Shown here: positions 56,707 to 64,000 of the stretch, one piece after another
How positions within the stretch are numbered: position 1 is the first letter of the stretch
Layout: each line of letters begins with the position of its first letter
Assembly: GCF_039655865.1 (NCBI RefSeq)
Contig: NZ_JBBYXL010000004.1
Coordinates: forward strand, 372,001 to 436,000
Origin: Prosthecobacter sp. SYSU 5D2
GTDB lineage: Bacteria; Verrucomicrobiota; Verrucomicrobiia; Verrucomicrobiales; Verrucomicrobiaceae
DNA: 64,000 nt
Direction: 5' to 3'
The notes under the pieces: model-generated
What the model was told of the DNA's origin: nothing
What the model saw: the letters and a program-made list of their open reading frames with translations, nothing else
Databases searched by the model: none
Made by a program: the position numbers and the translations under genes

Positions 56707-58560
56707 ATGAAACCCGCTCCTCCCGTGACATCTCCTGTGCTGCTCGGCATCGAGGGCGGCGGCACGCGGACAACGGTGCGGCTGGTGGATGGAACAGGCA
56801 GCACGTTGAAAGCCTTTCAGGCGCAGCCGGCGGTGCTCTCCCTGATGACCGACCGGGAACTGCGCTGGCACTTGCGGGACATCGCGGGGCGGCTGCCGCT
56901 CAAGCCCGAGGCCATCGGCATCGGACTCGCCGGAGCGCGGACGGCGGCGGACCAGGAGCGTCTGCGGCGGGCCACGGTGAGGGTGTGGCCGGGGATCCCC
57001 TGCGTGGCCACGAATGACCTGGAGACGGCGCTGGCAGCGGCTCCTGCACCAACCCAGGAGATACCGAGAGTGCTGGTGCTCAGCGGTACGGGTTCCTGCT
57101 GTTTTGGCCGGACACCGGATGGCCGCACGGCCAAAGTGGGCGGGCGCGGGCACATCATCGGAGACCGGGGCAGCGCCTGTGACATCGGCCTGCGTGCGCT
57201 GCGGGCGGTGATGGCAGACCTGGACCACCGGGGGCGCATGGGTCCGCTGGGGGCAGCGATGCTGAATGCGCTGATGTTTAATGATCCCGACCAGCTCATC
57301 CCCTGGTCAGTCCATGCACCCAAGACGGAGATCGCCCAGCTTGCCATCACAGTCTTTGCCGTGGCGGAACAAAAGGATGCACTGGCCAAAAAGATCCTCA
57401 GTGATTCCGCTGCGATGCTGGCGGAGGATGCCTGTGCCTGCGCCAGCCAGCTTATGGAAGTGGGTGGGCCGATGGAGTTTATCCTCAATGGCGGCGTGAT
57501 GCTGAGGAATCCTGGCTTCATGAAGGATGTGACGCGGCGTATCCGGGCCTGCTGGCCAAAAGCACAAGTGAGCCCGCTCAAAGGGCCGTCTGTCTTTGGC
57601 GCAGTGAACCTGGCGAGGGCGGCGTTTTCGAATGCCTCCCCTGCCCCGAGGCGCGTGACGCGAGAGATCAAGGTAACTTCATCATCGTTGGAGCTTCCCG
57701 CTTCCATCGCAGACCTGGCGGTGCTGAAGGAATCCCCCACAGAGAAGCGCAATCCACGCTCCATGAAGCTGGATCGCTTGGGCATCGTCAAGGGCATCGA
57801 ACTGATGCTAAGTGAGGATGCCCTGATCCCTGATGCCATCCTCAAAGAGAAGCGGGCGATCAGCCAGGTGGTGGCGCAGGTGGTGCGGGCATTTGAAAAC
57901 GGAGGCCGTCTTTTTTATGCCGGTGCAGGCACCAGCGGCAGGCTGGGGGTGCTGGATGCGAGCGAGATCCCGCCCACCTTCCGTGCGCCCAGGGAGCAGG
58001 TCCAAGGGATCATTGCAGGCGGGCGGCAGGCATTGTGGAGTGCTGTGGAAGGCGCGGAAGATGATGCGCAGGCCGGGGCCACGGCGATGAAGCATCGCCA
58101 GCTAGGCCGGGACGATGTGCTTCTTGGCATCGCGGCCAGCGGCCGGACGCCCTTTGTGTGGGGAGCCATTCATGAGGCCAATGAGCGTGGCGCTTTCACG
58201 GCCCTGCTTTGTTTTAACCCGGCCATCCGCACAGCGACAAAGAAGATCCCTCACGACGCCTGGAAACCGAAGGTGCTCATCATCCCCAATGTGGGTCCGG
58301 AAGTACTCACCGGCTCCACCCGGCTGAAATCCGGCACCGCGACGAAACTGGTGCTCAACCTCATCACCACCCTGGCCATGACCCAGGTGGGCAAGGTGAT
58401 CAGCAACCTGATGGTGGACCTAAACCCTTCGAATGTGAAGTTGCGTGACCGTGCCCTGCGCATCCTGGCGGAGCTGACGGGATGCAGCCAGGACGAGTCA
58501 AGGGCGGCGCTGCAAGCAACGGGCTGGCAGGTGAAGGAGGCTTATGAGAGGCTGAAGTGA
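56707..58560 (+). CDS. Fusion of BadF/BadG-type sugar kinase (MurK-like) and MurQ etherase
   Basis: Residues 1-310 are a BadF/BadG/BcrA/BcrD ATPase-type sugar kinase like MurK, with LLGIEGGGTRTTVRL and VLSGTGSCCFGR for ATP and the DRGSACDIGLRALR region. Residues ~340-617 are an N-acetylmuramic acid 6-phosphate etherase, with the SIS-domain signature AGAGTSGRLGVLDASEIPPT and the two catalytic glutamates in DASEIPPT and VEGAEDD. The kinase would make MurNAc-6-P from recycled MurNAc, and the etherase would cut lactate off to give GlcNAc-6-P. Both steps are then in one polypeptide, an efficient muropeptide recycling unit. The motifs of both halves look intact. The gene converges with the redoxin-cytochrome gene within an inverted repeat. 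Confidence 0.9.
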   Translation: MKPAPPVTSPVLLGIEGGGTRTTVRLVDGTGSTLKAFQAQPAVLSLMTDRELRWHLRDIAGRLPLKPEAIGIGLAGARTAADQERLRRATVRVWPGIPCVATNDLETALAAAPAPTQEIPRVLVLSGTGSCCFGRTPDGRTAKVGGRGHIIGDRGSACDIGLRALRAVMADLDHRGRMGPLGAAMLNALMFNDPDQLIPWSVHAPKTEIAQLAITVFAVAEQKDALAKKILSDSAAMLAEDACACASQLMEVGGPMEFILNGGVMLRNPGFMKDVTRRIRACWPKAQVSPLKGPSVFGAVNLARAAFSNASPAPRRVTREIKVTSSSLELPASIADLAVLKESPTEKRNPRSMKLDRLGIVKGIELMLSEDALIPDAILKEKRAISQVVAQVVRAFENGGRLFYAGAGTSGRLGVLDASEIPPTFRAPREQVQGIIAGGRQALWSAVEGAEDDAQAGATAMKHRQLGRDDVLLGIAASGRTPFVWGAIHEANERGAFTALLCFNPAIRTATKKIPHDAWKPKVLIIPNVGPEVLTGSTRLKSGTATKLVLNLITTLAMTQVGKVISNLMVDLNPSNVKLRDRALRILAELTGCSQDESRAALQATGWQVKEAYERLK

Positions 58561-58698
58561 TGCGGGCACTCTTGCCTGCAATTCTTTGATGCCCCTGGCT
58601 GTTCCTGATCTGCAAACACCTTTTTATTCCGGGCTGAACCTCAAGGTGTGTTTATCTCCATTGGCCTTCGTTGCAGGCAGGAGTGCCCGCATCACTTC
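58554..58698. repeat. 28-bp-arm inverted repeat containing the stop codons of two convergent genes
   Basis: Arms at 58554-58581 and 58671-58698 are reverse complements at 27 of 28 positions, with one T/C difference. Each arm starts with GAAGTGATGCGGGCACTC when read inward, so both genes end in an AAG codon plus TGA. The 89-base spacer holds a smaller stem, ACACCTT with AAGGTGT. It could be a two-way terminator or a MITE-like insertion that supplied the gene ends. Confidence 0.85.
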
Positions 58699-60710
58699 GC
58701 TGCCACATCCCGGTTGTTCGGTGTGTAGTATTCAAAGTAGCCGATCATCATTTCATCATAGGTCTGCTGGCCCCAGCGGACGTTTTTGGTGGGATCGGGG
58801 TTGGCGGGGTTGTTTTCGCTGTTGTCAAAAACGGCGGTGATTTTCACCTTGCTGCCTTTGGCCAGAAACTTGGGCACGGCGCAGTCATATCGTAGCTGCC
58901 AGTTGAAGTCATAACGGGGTATGTCCAGCAGGACTTCTCTCTCGCCGCCAGGAGGGGTGACCTCAAACTTGAAGGCTTTACCGCGCACATGCATGTGGGC
59001 CATGAAGGCCATGACGTTCATGTCACGGGGCACCGTCTGCTCTTTCACCTCGATATGATTGCCCTCGCCAGCGGGGATGTTTAAACGTGGATGGGCGACA
59101 GCAGCAGTATGGACCACGTAACGTGGTTCCGCATTGGCAAAGACGAGGCCCATGCGGAGCTGGTCCTGAGTCTTTTTGCCATTGGGGGTGTAATGAATCT
59201 GAAAACTCACCGTGGCACCGGCGGGCAGCTTTTTGGCAAAGCCATCCGGCCAGACACGGGCGGCATTTCCAGGTACATAGGCAGCCCAGTAACCTTCCGC
59301 TCCTTCACCCCGGTCGCGCACGTTGCTGCCTTTGGGATGCACCTGGACGATGACGTGGTGGACCACACTTCGGTCCGTGGGCATGATCTCGTATCCCTGC
59401 ACCCAGCGGTCCTCCTCCAGGGTGGTGGTGGTGGTGACGAACTGATAAGGCATGACACCTTCGGCCTTGATGCTGACGGGTTTCGGGAGTTGCACAATCA
59501 GGTCCGGCTGGCCGATGGACCATTCTTCAGGAAACTGACGCGGCTTCGGCGCATCGGCGGGATTGCCCAGGGGACGGTCGCTGGCCAGCCAGGTGAGCAG
59601 ATCCGTTTTATCCTGAGGAGAAAGAGAGACGTCATTCAGCCACGGGGAGTGCTGGCCGTCCGGCGGCGCGGCGGCGAACCAGGGTGGCATGACCCCGCGC
59701 TCCACCTGCTTGCGGATCATGCCTGCATTCTCAATAACATCCTCATAGCTCTCCAGGCTGAAAGGGCCAACGGCATCCTTGCGATGACACTCCACGCAGT
59801 TGGCCTGCAGGATTCGGGAGATCTGGTGATGATAAGTGACGGAGGTCTGGGCGATAGCGGCCTCTTTTTTGAAGTCCAGTTCGCAACCTGGTGCGGTGGT
59901 GGCGGCGATGGCCGGGACCTCGTTGCGCAGCATGGCGGCGATGGCATCGCGAAGATACGTCTTGTTAGGCTTGTCCTTGGAATAACCCAGTCCGTACTGG
60001 TCATTGACGGCACCACGATAGACGAGCGTGCGGGCGGCATCGAGAAGAAAGACCTCCGTGGTGGTGGTGGCGGCCAGTGTGGCGGTCAGCCGGCCCTCCG
60101 CATCATGGATGACGGGGGACTTCAGGCTGTGGACAGCGGTGAATTTTTGAATGTCCTCAATCGTTTCCGTGGCGACGGGACAGACGAGAAGCATGCGGAT
60201 CTTTTTGGCGGCGGCATCCTTTTCCAAGCGCGCCAGTTCCGGCCCCAGCTTGCCACTGATGGGACAGGTGGCGCCGAAAAAGGCGAGGATGATGCCCTGC
60301 CCTTCCGCCAGATGCTGGCTGAATGGTTGCTCTTTGCCGCTGCTGTCTTTCAGCGTGAGATCCGGGACGAGGTGGCCCACGCCATGCTCGGAGCCTTTTA
60401 AAATGACTGGTGCTTCCGTCAGGGCGGGATCTTCGCTGGCTGGTTTCACCGGGGTGGTGTCGGGCACGGGCTCGCCTTTTTTGCGCAGTTTCAGCATGGC
60501 CTCAGTCGCCTCCGCCAGGGTGACGCTGCCGTTGCCGTCCTGGTCCAGAAAGCGCATCCAGCGGGGATTCGTCACCTCATCCGCCGTCAGCAGGCCGTCT
60601 TCGTTTTTATCCAGGTTGTCGAAAGCCGCGATGCCGGTTTTAGCGGCAGCCGGCTGGCCGAGGAAATTTCCCGAGACAAGGAGGGCTAAGAACAGAGGAG
60701 CGCGTTTCAT
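58692..60710 (-). CDS. EF-hand / redoxin / cytochrome c / Cu monooxygenase-like hybrid, exported
   Basis: The signal peptide (MKRAPLFLALLVSGNFLG) is followed by two EF-hand calcium loops, DKNEDGLLTADE and DQDGNGSVTLAE, a redoxin/thioredoxin-like domain (about 105-265) with a single Cys in ATCPISGKLGPE, and a cytochrome-type heme site CVECH near 305. The last ~270 residues resemble a copper type II ascorbate-dependent monooxygenase: HHVIVQVHP, FQIHYTPNG, MAHMHVRGKAF and DEMMIGYFEY supply His and Met candidates for the copper sites. It probably works in the periplasm as an oxidoreductase. The gene ends inside the 28-base inverted repeat. Start at 60710 is the ATG that opens the signal peptide. 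Confidence 0.85.
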   Translation of the reverse strand: MKRAPLFLALLVSGNFLGQPAAAKTGIAAFDNLDKNEDGLLTADEVTNPRWMRFLDQDGNGSVTLAEATEAMLKLRKKGEPVPDTTPVKPASEDPALTEAPVILKGSEHGVGHLVPDLTLKDSSGKEQPFSQHLAEGQGIILAFFGATCPISGKLGPELARLEKDAAAKKIRMLLVCPVATETIEDIQKFTAVHSLKSPVIHDAEGRLTATLAATTTTEVFLLDAARTLVYRGAVNDQYGLGYSKDKPNKTYLRDAIAAMLRNEVPAIAATTAPGCELDFKKEAAIAQTSVTYHHQISRILQANCVECHRKDAVGPFSLESYEDVIENAGMIRKQVERGVMPPWFAAAPPDGQHSPWLNDVSLSPQDKTDLLTWLASDRPLGNPADAPKPRQFPEEWSIGQPDLIVQLPKPVSIKAEGVMPYQFVTTTTTLEEDRWVQGYEIMPTDRSVVHHVIVQVHPKGSNVRDRGEGAEGYWAAYVPGNAARVWPDGFAKKLPAGATVSFQIHYTPNGKKTQDQLRMGLVFANAEPRYVVHTAAVAHPRLNIPAGEGNHIEVKEQTVPRDMNVMAFMAHMHVRGKAFKFEVTPPGGEREVLLDIPRYDFNWQLRYDCAVPKFLAKGSKVKITAVFDNSENNPANPDPTKNVRWGQQTYDEMMIGYFEYYTPNNRDVAAK

Positions 60711-60769
60711 GCAATGCTGCTGGGTGACGGGAGCGCAGGAATTGTATGACAGGGGCGGATGTTTTTTGT

Positions 60770-61933
60770 TTATTTAGCTGGCGCGTTTTTAAAGCAATAC
60801 ATCATCCCGTCATCCGCACCAAAGAGCACATAGTCCCCCGCCACAGCGGGCGATGTTTTCACCGAGGCGCCGATTTCATACTGCCACAGCTCCTTGCCCT
60901 CCTTGAGATCCAGCGCATACACATAACCGTCATCGCTGCCAAACAAGGCCGCTTTCCCCGCGCAAATCACCGCGCTGCTGTCCACACGCCCGCGGCAGCG
61001 GTATTCCCACAGCATGGTTCCCTTCACCCGGTCAATGGCATGGAAACGACGGTCGCGCCCGCCGACAAACACCCCGTTTTCCCAGATCGCCGGCCCGGCA
61101 TAAAATTCAAATTCCCGCTGCCCGTATTCCCAGATGAGCGCCCCGTCTTCCAGGTTATACGCCCCCACGCGGCTGCCATAATGGGAAACATACACGACTC
61201 CGTCAGCAATGGCCACGTTGTTGCCAATGTAGGAGCCCACCTCGATCTGCCGCTTCTCCTCACCGGTCATCACATCATGCACGTGCAGCACGCTGTCACA
61301 GCCGCCAAAGACCACCACCCCATCCCCCACCGCCGCACCGCCATTGATGTAATAACCCGTCTCCGCCGCCCATTCCTTTTTCCCCGTCTTCGCATCCAGG
61401 CAATAGACGTTGTAGTCATAGCTGCCGATGAGGATTTTCTGCACCCCGGTTTTTGGATCGGTCCAGGTATTGGAGGCCGCATGGATCTCCGCATCCGTTT
61501 CGTACTTCCACACCTCCGCTCCAGTTTCCGCATTCCAGGCATAGACAAAACCATCCTGGCAGCCTGCCACCACCAGATCTCCTGCAAACGAGGCCGCACC
61601 ATCAAAACCACCTTTGGCCGTCACCTCCCACTTCTTTTCACCCGTCGCCAGATCAAGAGCATAAAACTTGCCGTCTTTGCACCCAGCATAAACTTTGGCA
61701 TTACGCACCACCGCACTGCTAACCAGCATTTCCGCCTGCCCTTTGGGCTTCTCCTGCATCTTGAACTGCCAGGCCAGTTCCAGTGGATAACGCAATTCCA
61801 CTGCCGAGACCCCCGTCATCGCCTCATTGCCACGCGAATGGACCCAATCTCCCGCCGTCTGCCCTTTGATCTCAGCGCTCGAAAAGAAGGCAAACAGGGC
61901 GAAGGCACACAAGGGATGGAGAAGGAGCTTCAT
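60770..61933 (-). CDS. Exported PQQ-type beta-propeller protein
   Basis: After a signal peptide (MKLLLHPLCAFALFAFFSSA) the protein is a series of seven or eight WD-like/PQQ-like blades of about 45 residues, each with a YALDLATGEKKWE-type turn. The Tyr-Ala-Leu-Asp-x-x-x-Gly pattern recurs at six places (for instance VYALDLKEGKELWQY and VYCLDAKTGKKEWA). No dehydrogenase active site is visible, so it is likely a scaffold or binding propeller (BamB-like), not an enzyme. The start at 61933 was chosen; an ATG at 61954 (MRPLLSSMKLLL) is equally possible and only lengthens the signal peptide. It lies 60 bases upstream of the redoxin gene on the same strand and may be co-transcribed with it. Confidence 0.85.
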   Translation of the reverse strand: MKLLLHPLCAFALFAFFSSAEIKGQTAGDWVHSRGNEAMTGVSAVELRYPLELAWQFKMQEKPKGQAEMLVSSAVVRNAKVYAGCKDGKFYALDLATGEKKWEVTAKGGFDGAASFAGDLVVAGCQDGFVYAWNAETGAEVWKYETDAEIHAASNTWTDPKTGVQKILIGSYDYNVYCLDAKTGKKEWAAETGYYINGGAAVGDGVVVFGGCDSVLHVHDVMTGEEKRQIEVGSYIGNNVAIADGVVYVSHYGSRVGAYNLEDGALIWEYGQREFEFYAGPAIWENGVFVGGRDRRFHAIDRVKGTMLWEYRCRGRVDSSAVICAGKAALFGSDDGYVYALDLKEGKELWQYEIGASVKTSPAVAGDYVLFGADDGMMYCFKNAPAK

Positions 61934-62062
61934 CGAAGACAAAAGAGGGCGCATAGGAATGAATACGAGTAAACGGCCATGTCCGGCCGGATGTTCCAGG
62001 AACGTCCGTTCAAATGTCGGTTGGCAGAACATAGACAGACCTGTCTTTATATCCAACATTTA

Positions 62063-62091
62063 TTGACCGCCACCTTCTTTGCAGGTGTACT
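62063..62091 (+). promoter_or_regulatory. Candidate leaderless promoter of the murI-like gene
   Basis: TTGACC (62063-62068) and TGTACT (62086-62091) are separated by 17 bases, and the -10 box ends six bases before the ATG at 62098. The arrangement matches that of the MurK-MurQ gene and predicts an mRNA that starts at the start codon. Confidence 0.55.
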
Positions 62092-62097
62092 CCCGAC

Positions 62098-63378
62098 ATG
62101 AAACTTGGCTTCCTGTTATCCCTCAGCCTCAGCGCCTCGATGTTTGCCGCAGAGCCGCTGGTTGAAAACTTCATCAAACATGGAAAGGCTAACTCCGCAG
62201 GCACTGTCGCCTACAGTTACGATGCCTCGGTTTATTCACCGGATGCTGACCTCAAAGACCTGCCCATCGGCGTCTTCGATTCCGGCATCGGCGGACTCAC
62301 CGTTTTGGAAGCGATCCTGACATTGGATGCCTATCACAATGACACGCTAAACCCCGGCGCGGATGGACGGCCTGATTTCGAGAATGAGCGCTTCATCTAC
62401 TTTGGCGATCAGGCCAACATGCCCTACGGCAACTACTCCAGCGCTGGCAAAACCGACTACCTCCGGGAGCTGATTCTCAAAGACGCCACCTTTCTGCTGG
62501 GCCGCCGATGGTTCGACCCGAAGAGCCAGACCTTCCGCCAGGACAAGCCGCCGGTAAAAGCCGTGGTCATCGCGTGCAACACCGCCACAGCCTATGGAAT
62601 CGAAGACATTAGGGCCATTTTTCAAGCCTGGAAGGTCCCGGTCAAAGTCGTCGGCGTGGTCGAAGCTGGAGCCCGTGGCGTGCAAGAATCCAGACCCGCA
62701 GCCTCCGGCAGCATCGGTGTGCTGGCCACCGTCGGCACCTGTGCCAGCGGAGCCTATCCGCGCGTCATCGGCCAGACACTGGGCCTCGCAGGCAGACCCG
62801 TTCCCTCCATCACCCAGCAGGGCAGCATCGCCCTGGCTGGGGTCATTGAGGGCGATCCCGTCTTCACGCAATCCGTCGGCGACTGCGCCTATGATGACAT
62901 CCGCGCCCTGCTGGAGGCTCATCGCAAAACGGCCAATCCCCTTCCCCTCAGCACCCTGGTTCTCGGCTGCACCCATTTCCCCTTGGCCAAAGCCGAGCTC
63001 ACCGCCGCACTGACCGCCCATCGCATGGACCCCGCCTTCAGCAGCCTCATCGCCCCCGAGGTCACTTTTGTGGATCCCGCCGAATGGACCGCCCGTGAGC
63101 TCTTCCGCACCCTCGCCTCCGCCCGCCTGCGTCGCCGCCCCCCGCCCACAGAACCCGATTTGTTCTACCTCTCCTTCCCCAACCCGCTCAGAAAAAACCT
63201 CCCCCTCACCCCGGAAGGCGGTCTGGAAAAAGACTTCAAATACGGTCGCGAGACCGGTGCCCTGGATCGCGAAGACACCGTCAATGCCCCCCTCCGTCGC
63301 GATGACCTCCCCGCCGTCGGCCGCAAGCTCGTCGAAGGCCGCCTGCCCGCCGTCTGGAAAAGCATGGGCAGCCGTTAG
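62098..63378 (+). CDS. Glutamate-racemase homologue with signal peptide and C-terminal extension
   Basis: The core is a MurI-type racemase: IGVFDSGIGGLTVLEAI at 57-73, GDQANMPYG near 103-111, the first catalytic Cys160 in IACNTATAYG and the second near 291 in LGCTHFPL. All residues of the two-cysteine mechanism are present. What is unusual is the N-terminus, MKLGFLLSLSLSASMFAAEP, a signal peptide with a likely cleavage site, and about 40 further residues before the core; normal MurI is cytoplasmic and about 265 residues. A ~35-residue insert (81-99 region) and a C-terminal extension of ~80 residues complete the 426. It may act on D-amino acids or another 2-substituted acid outside the membrane. 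The start is supported by the promoter-like motif. Confidence 0.8.
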   Translation: MKLGFLLSLSLSASMFAAEPLVENFIKHGKANSAGTVAYSYDASVYSPDADLKDLPIGVFDSGIGGLTVLEAILTLDAYHNDTLNPGADGRPDFENERFIYFGDQANMPYGNYSSAGKTDYLRELILKDATFLLGRRWFDPKSQTFRQDKPPVKAVVIACNTATAYGIEDIRAIFQAWKVPVKVVGVVEAGARGVQESRPAASGSIGVLATVGTCASGAYPRVIGQTLGLAGRPVPSITQQGSIALAGVIEGDPVFTQSVGDCAYDDIRALLEAHRKTANPLPLSTLVLGCTHFPLAKAELTAALTAHRMDPAFSSLIAPEVTFVDPAEWTARELFRTLASARLRRRPPPTEPDLFYLSFPNPLRKNLPLTPEGGLEKDFKYGRETGALDREDTVNAPLRRDDLPAVGRKLVEGRLPAVWKSMGSR

Positions 63379-63734
63379 TTTTTAGCCCGCTCGAGATTCA
63401 GCAACTGCCGCCGAAACTCATTGTTTTGAGCGACCAGCGCCTCCAGCAAATCCACCATCAGTTCCTGCCGGTCACGCTGACGTTGCCAGCCTTCTCCAAG
63501 GAAATAGAAAATAGCCATTCCCATCCAAAAATAAACATTCCATCCTAGGCGACCTTCAACCGCCATGAAAATGGAAGCAATGGCAACGCTCGTGATTCCC
63601 GGAATGACATAGCGCCATCTTACTTCGCGTGGTGGTCTTTTAACGCGCATCAAAAGATCCGTGGCACGTGGAACGACGATTTCCACATCCGCAACATTAT
63701 CCAGATCCAAGATCGTATGGGAAGATTTTGTCAT
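63375..63734 (-). CDS. Small two-helix membrane protein, unknown
   Basis: I do not recognise this 119-residue protein. The N-terminal ~55 residues are soluble and start MTKSSHTILDLDNVADVEIV, with no signal peptide. Two membrane helices follow (YVIPGITSVAIASIFMAVEG and NVYFWMGMAIFYFLGEGW), then a basic, Gln/Glu-rich coiled tail (RQELMVDLLEALVAQNNEF). A cytoplasmic-tail orientation is likely. The start at 63734 leaves out an upstream extension that would run across the terminator. Its stop codon overlaps the murI-like stop codon by three bases on the other strand. Confidence 0.55.
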   Translation of the reverse strand: MTKSSHTILDLDNVADVEIVVPRATDLLMRVKRPPREVRWRYVIPGITSVAIASIFMAVEGRLGWNVYFWMGMAIFYFLGEGWQRQRDRQELMVDLLEALVAQNNEFRRQLLNLERAKN

Positions 63735-63777
63735 AGCGACGATCAGCATCGCTAAGGGACAACAGAATGAAAAGCAA

Positions 63778-63807
63778 AAATCCGGCAGAGCAAACTCCGC
63801 CGGATTT
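63778..63807 (-). terminator. Intrinsic terminator of the MFS gene
   Basis: AAATCCGGC and GCCGGATTT form a 9-base-pair stem, with an inner GAG/CTC extension, 21 bases beyond the stop codon of the minus-strand MFS gene. A T-rich run follows in that direction. Confidence 0.85.
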
Positions 63808-63828
63808 CCAAATGAAGCCTCTGTAATC

Positions 63829-64000
63829 TTAATGCCCCACTTCAGCCGGAGCATCCAGATCCTTCGGTGGCCAGAAGGCGAACAGAAGCAGCACGGCAGC
63901 AGCCAGTGACATTCCCGTCGGCCAGAGGAAAAGCTCGCGGTAATTCACCACCCCGTCCGTGGTCAGGCTGCCTTGCAGCGGAATGAAAATCCATTTTGCT
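63829..64000 (-). CDS. MFS transporter, NupG-like, C-terminal fragment
   Basis: Only the last 57 codons lie in the window. The translated end contains DGVVNYRELFLWPTGMSLAA and a hydrophobic helix (AAAVLLLFAFWPPKD), followed by a short polar tail. This pattern, a final membrane helix with FLWPTG just before it, fits nucleoside-permease-like MFS transporters of the NupG type. The substrate cannot be told. The stop codon is at 63829-63831 and the terminator follows. Confidence 0.6.
   Translation of the reverse strand, partial: AKWIFIPLQGSLTTDGVVNYRELFLWPTGMSLAAAVLLLFAFWPPKDLDAPAEVGH

Overview
The window is GC-rich, gene-dense chromosomal DNA with short intergenic gaps and many genes that lack a clear Shine-Dalgarno sequence. 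The gene set points to a member of the Verrucomicrobiota, most likely a Verrucomicrobiaceae-type heterotroph. Clues are a large exported PVC-type membrane-bound-dehydrogenase/cytochrome c protein, a decayed relative of the DUF6797/cytochrome family, a DUF5069 protein, a redoxin-cytochrome-copper monooxygenase hybrid, and Gfo/Idh/MocA and PQQ-propeller proteins. This assignment comes from protein families recognised by eye, not from a search.

Layout. 1-1.5 kb: the end of an endonuclease/exonuclease/phosphatase-fold gene, convergent with ribF. 1.7-9.6 kb: a five-gene plus-strand operon that could run a whole lipid-to-acetyl-CoA route (patatin lipase, acyl-CoA ligase, thiolase, FadJ-type bifunctional enzyme, acyl-CoA dehydrogenase), closed by a hairpin. 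9.8-16 kb: an RDD membrane protein, a DUF3516 helicase, infC with an AUU start codon, a HAD phosphatase and birA. 16-19.2 kb (minus strand): an SLC13/RCK permease, a DUF5069 protein and a VapBC module. 19.3-24.6 kb is the plastic part: a decayed cytochrome gene, a lower-GC pair (methyltransferase plus toroid-fold protein) and a frameshifted IS3-type transposase remnant. 24.8-32.6 kb: a TPM protein, CstA, a left-handed beta-helix protein, frr, tRNA-Ala(CGC), the tail-specific protease Prc and a metallo-beta-lactamase-fold hydrolase. 32.9-37.9 kb: hflK-hflC followed by an AddB-like nuclease gene. 38-44.3 kb: a small exported unknown, the large PVC cytochrome, an oxidoreductase and holA. 44.4-53.5 kb: SulP permease, an AlgD-like dehydrogenase, PBP1A, a trypsin-like protease followed by a catalytically dead paralogue, and metK. 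53.6-64 kb: a PqqD-M50-HlyD fusion with a second HlyD adaptor, a MurK-MurQ fusion, the redoxin/cytochrome/copper hybrid, a PQQ propeller, an exported glutamate-racemase homologue, a small membrane protein and the end of an MFS transporter.

Several genes touch the cell wall: PBP1A, the AlgD-like enzyme (extracellular polysaccharide), the MurK-MurQ fusion (muropeptide recycling) and the MurI-like protein. The MurK-MurQ and MurI-like genes, and the vapB antitoxin gene, each have a promoter-like motif whose -10 box ends exactly six bases before the start codon, so their mRNAs are probably leaderless.

Non-coding structures worth keeping are two diverged copies of a ~96-base structured repeat with a compensatory stem change, a 28-base-arm inverted repeat that contains the stop codons of two convergent genes, and several clear intrinsic terminators. 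No CRISPR array, rRNA operon, prophage or origin of replication was seen.
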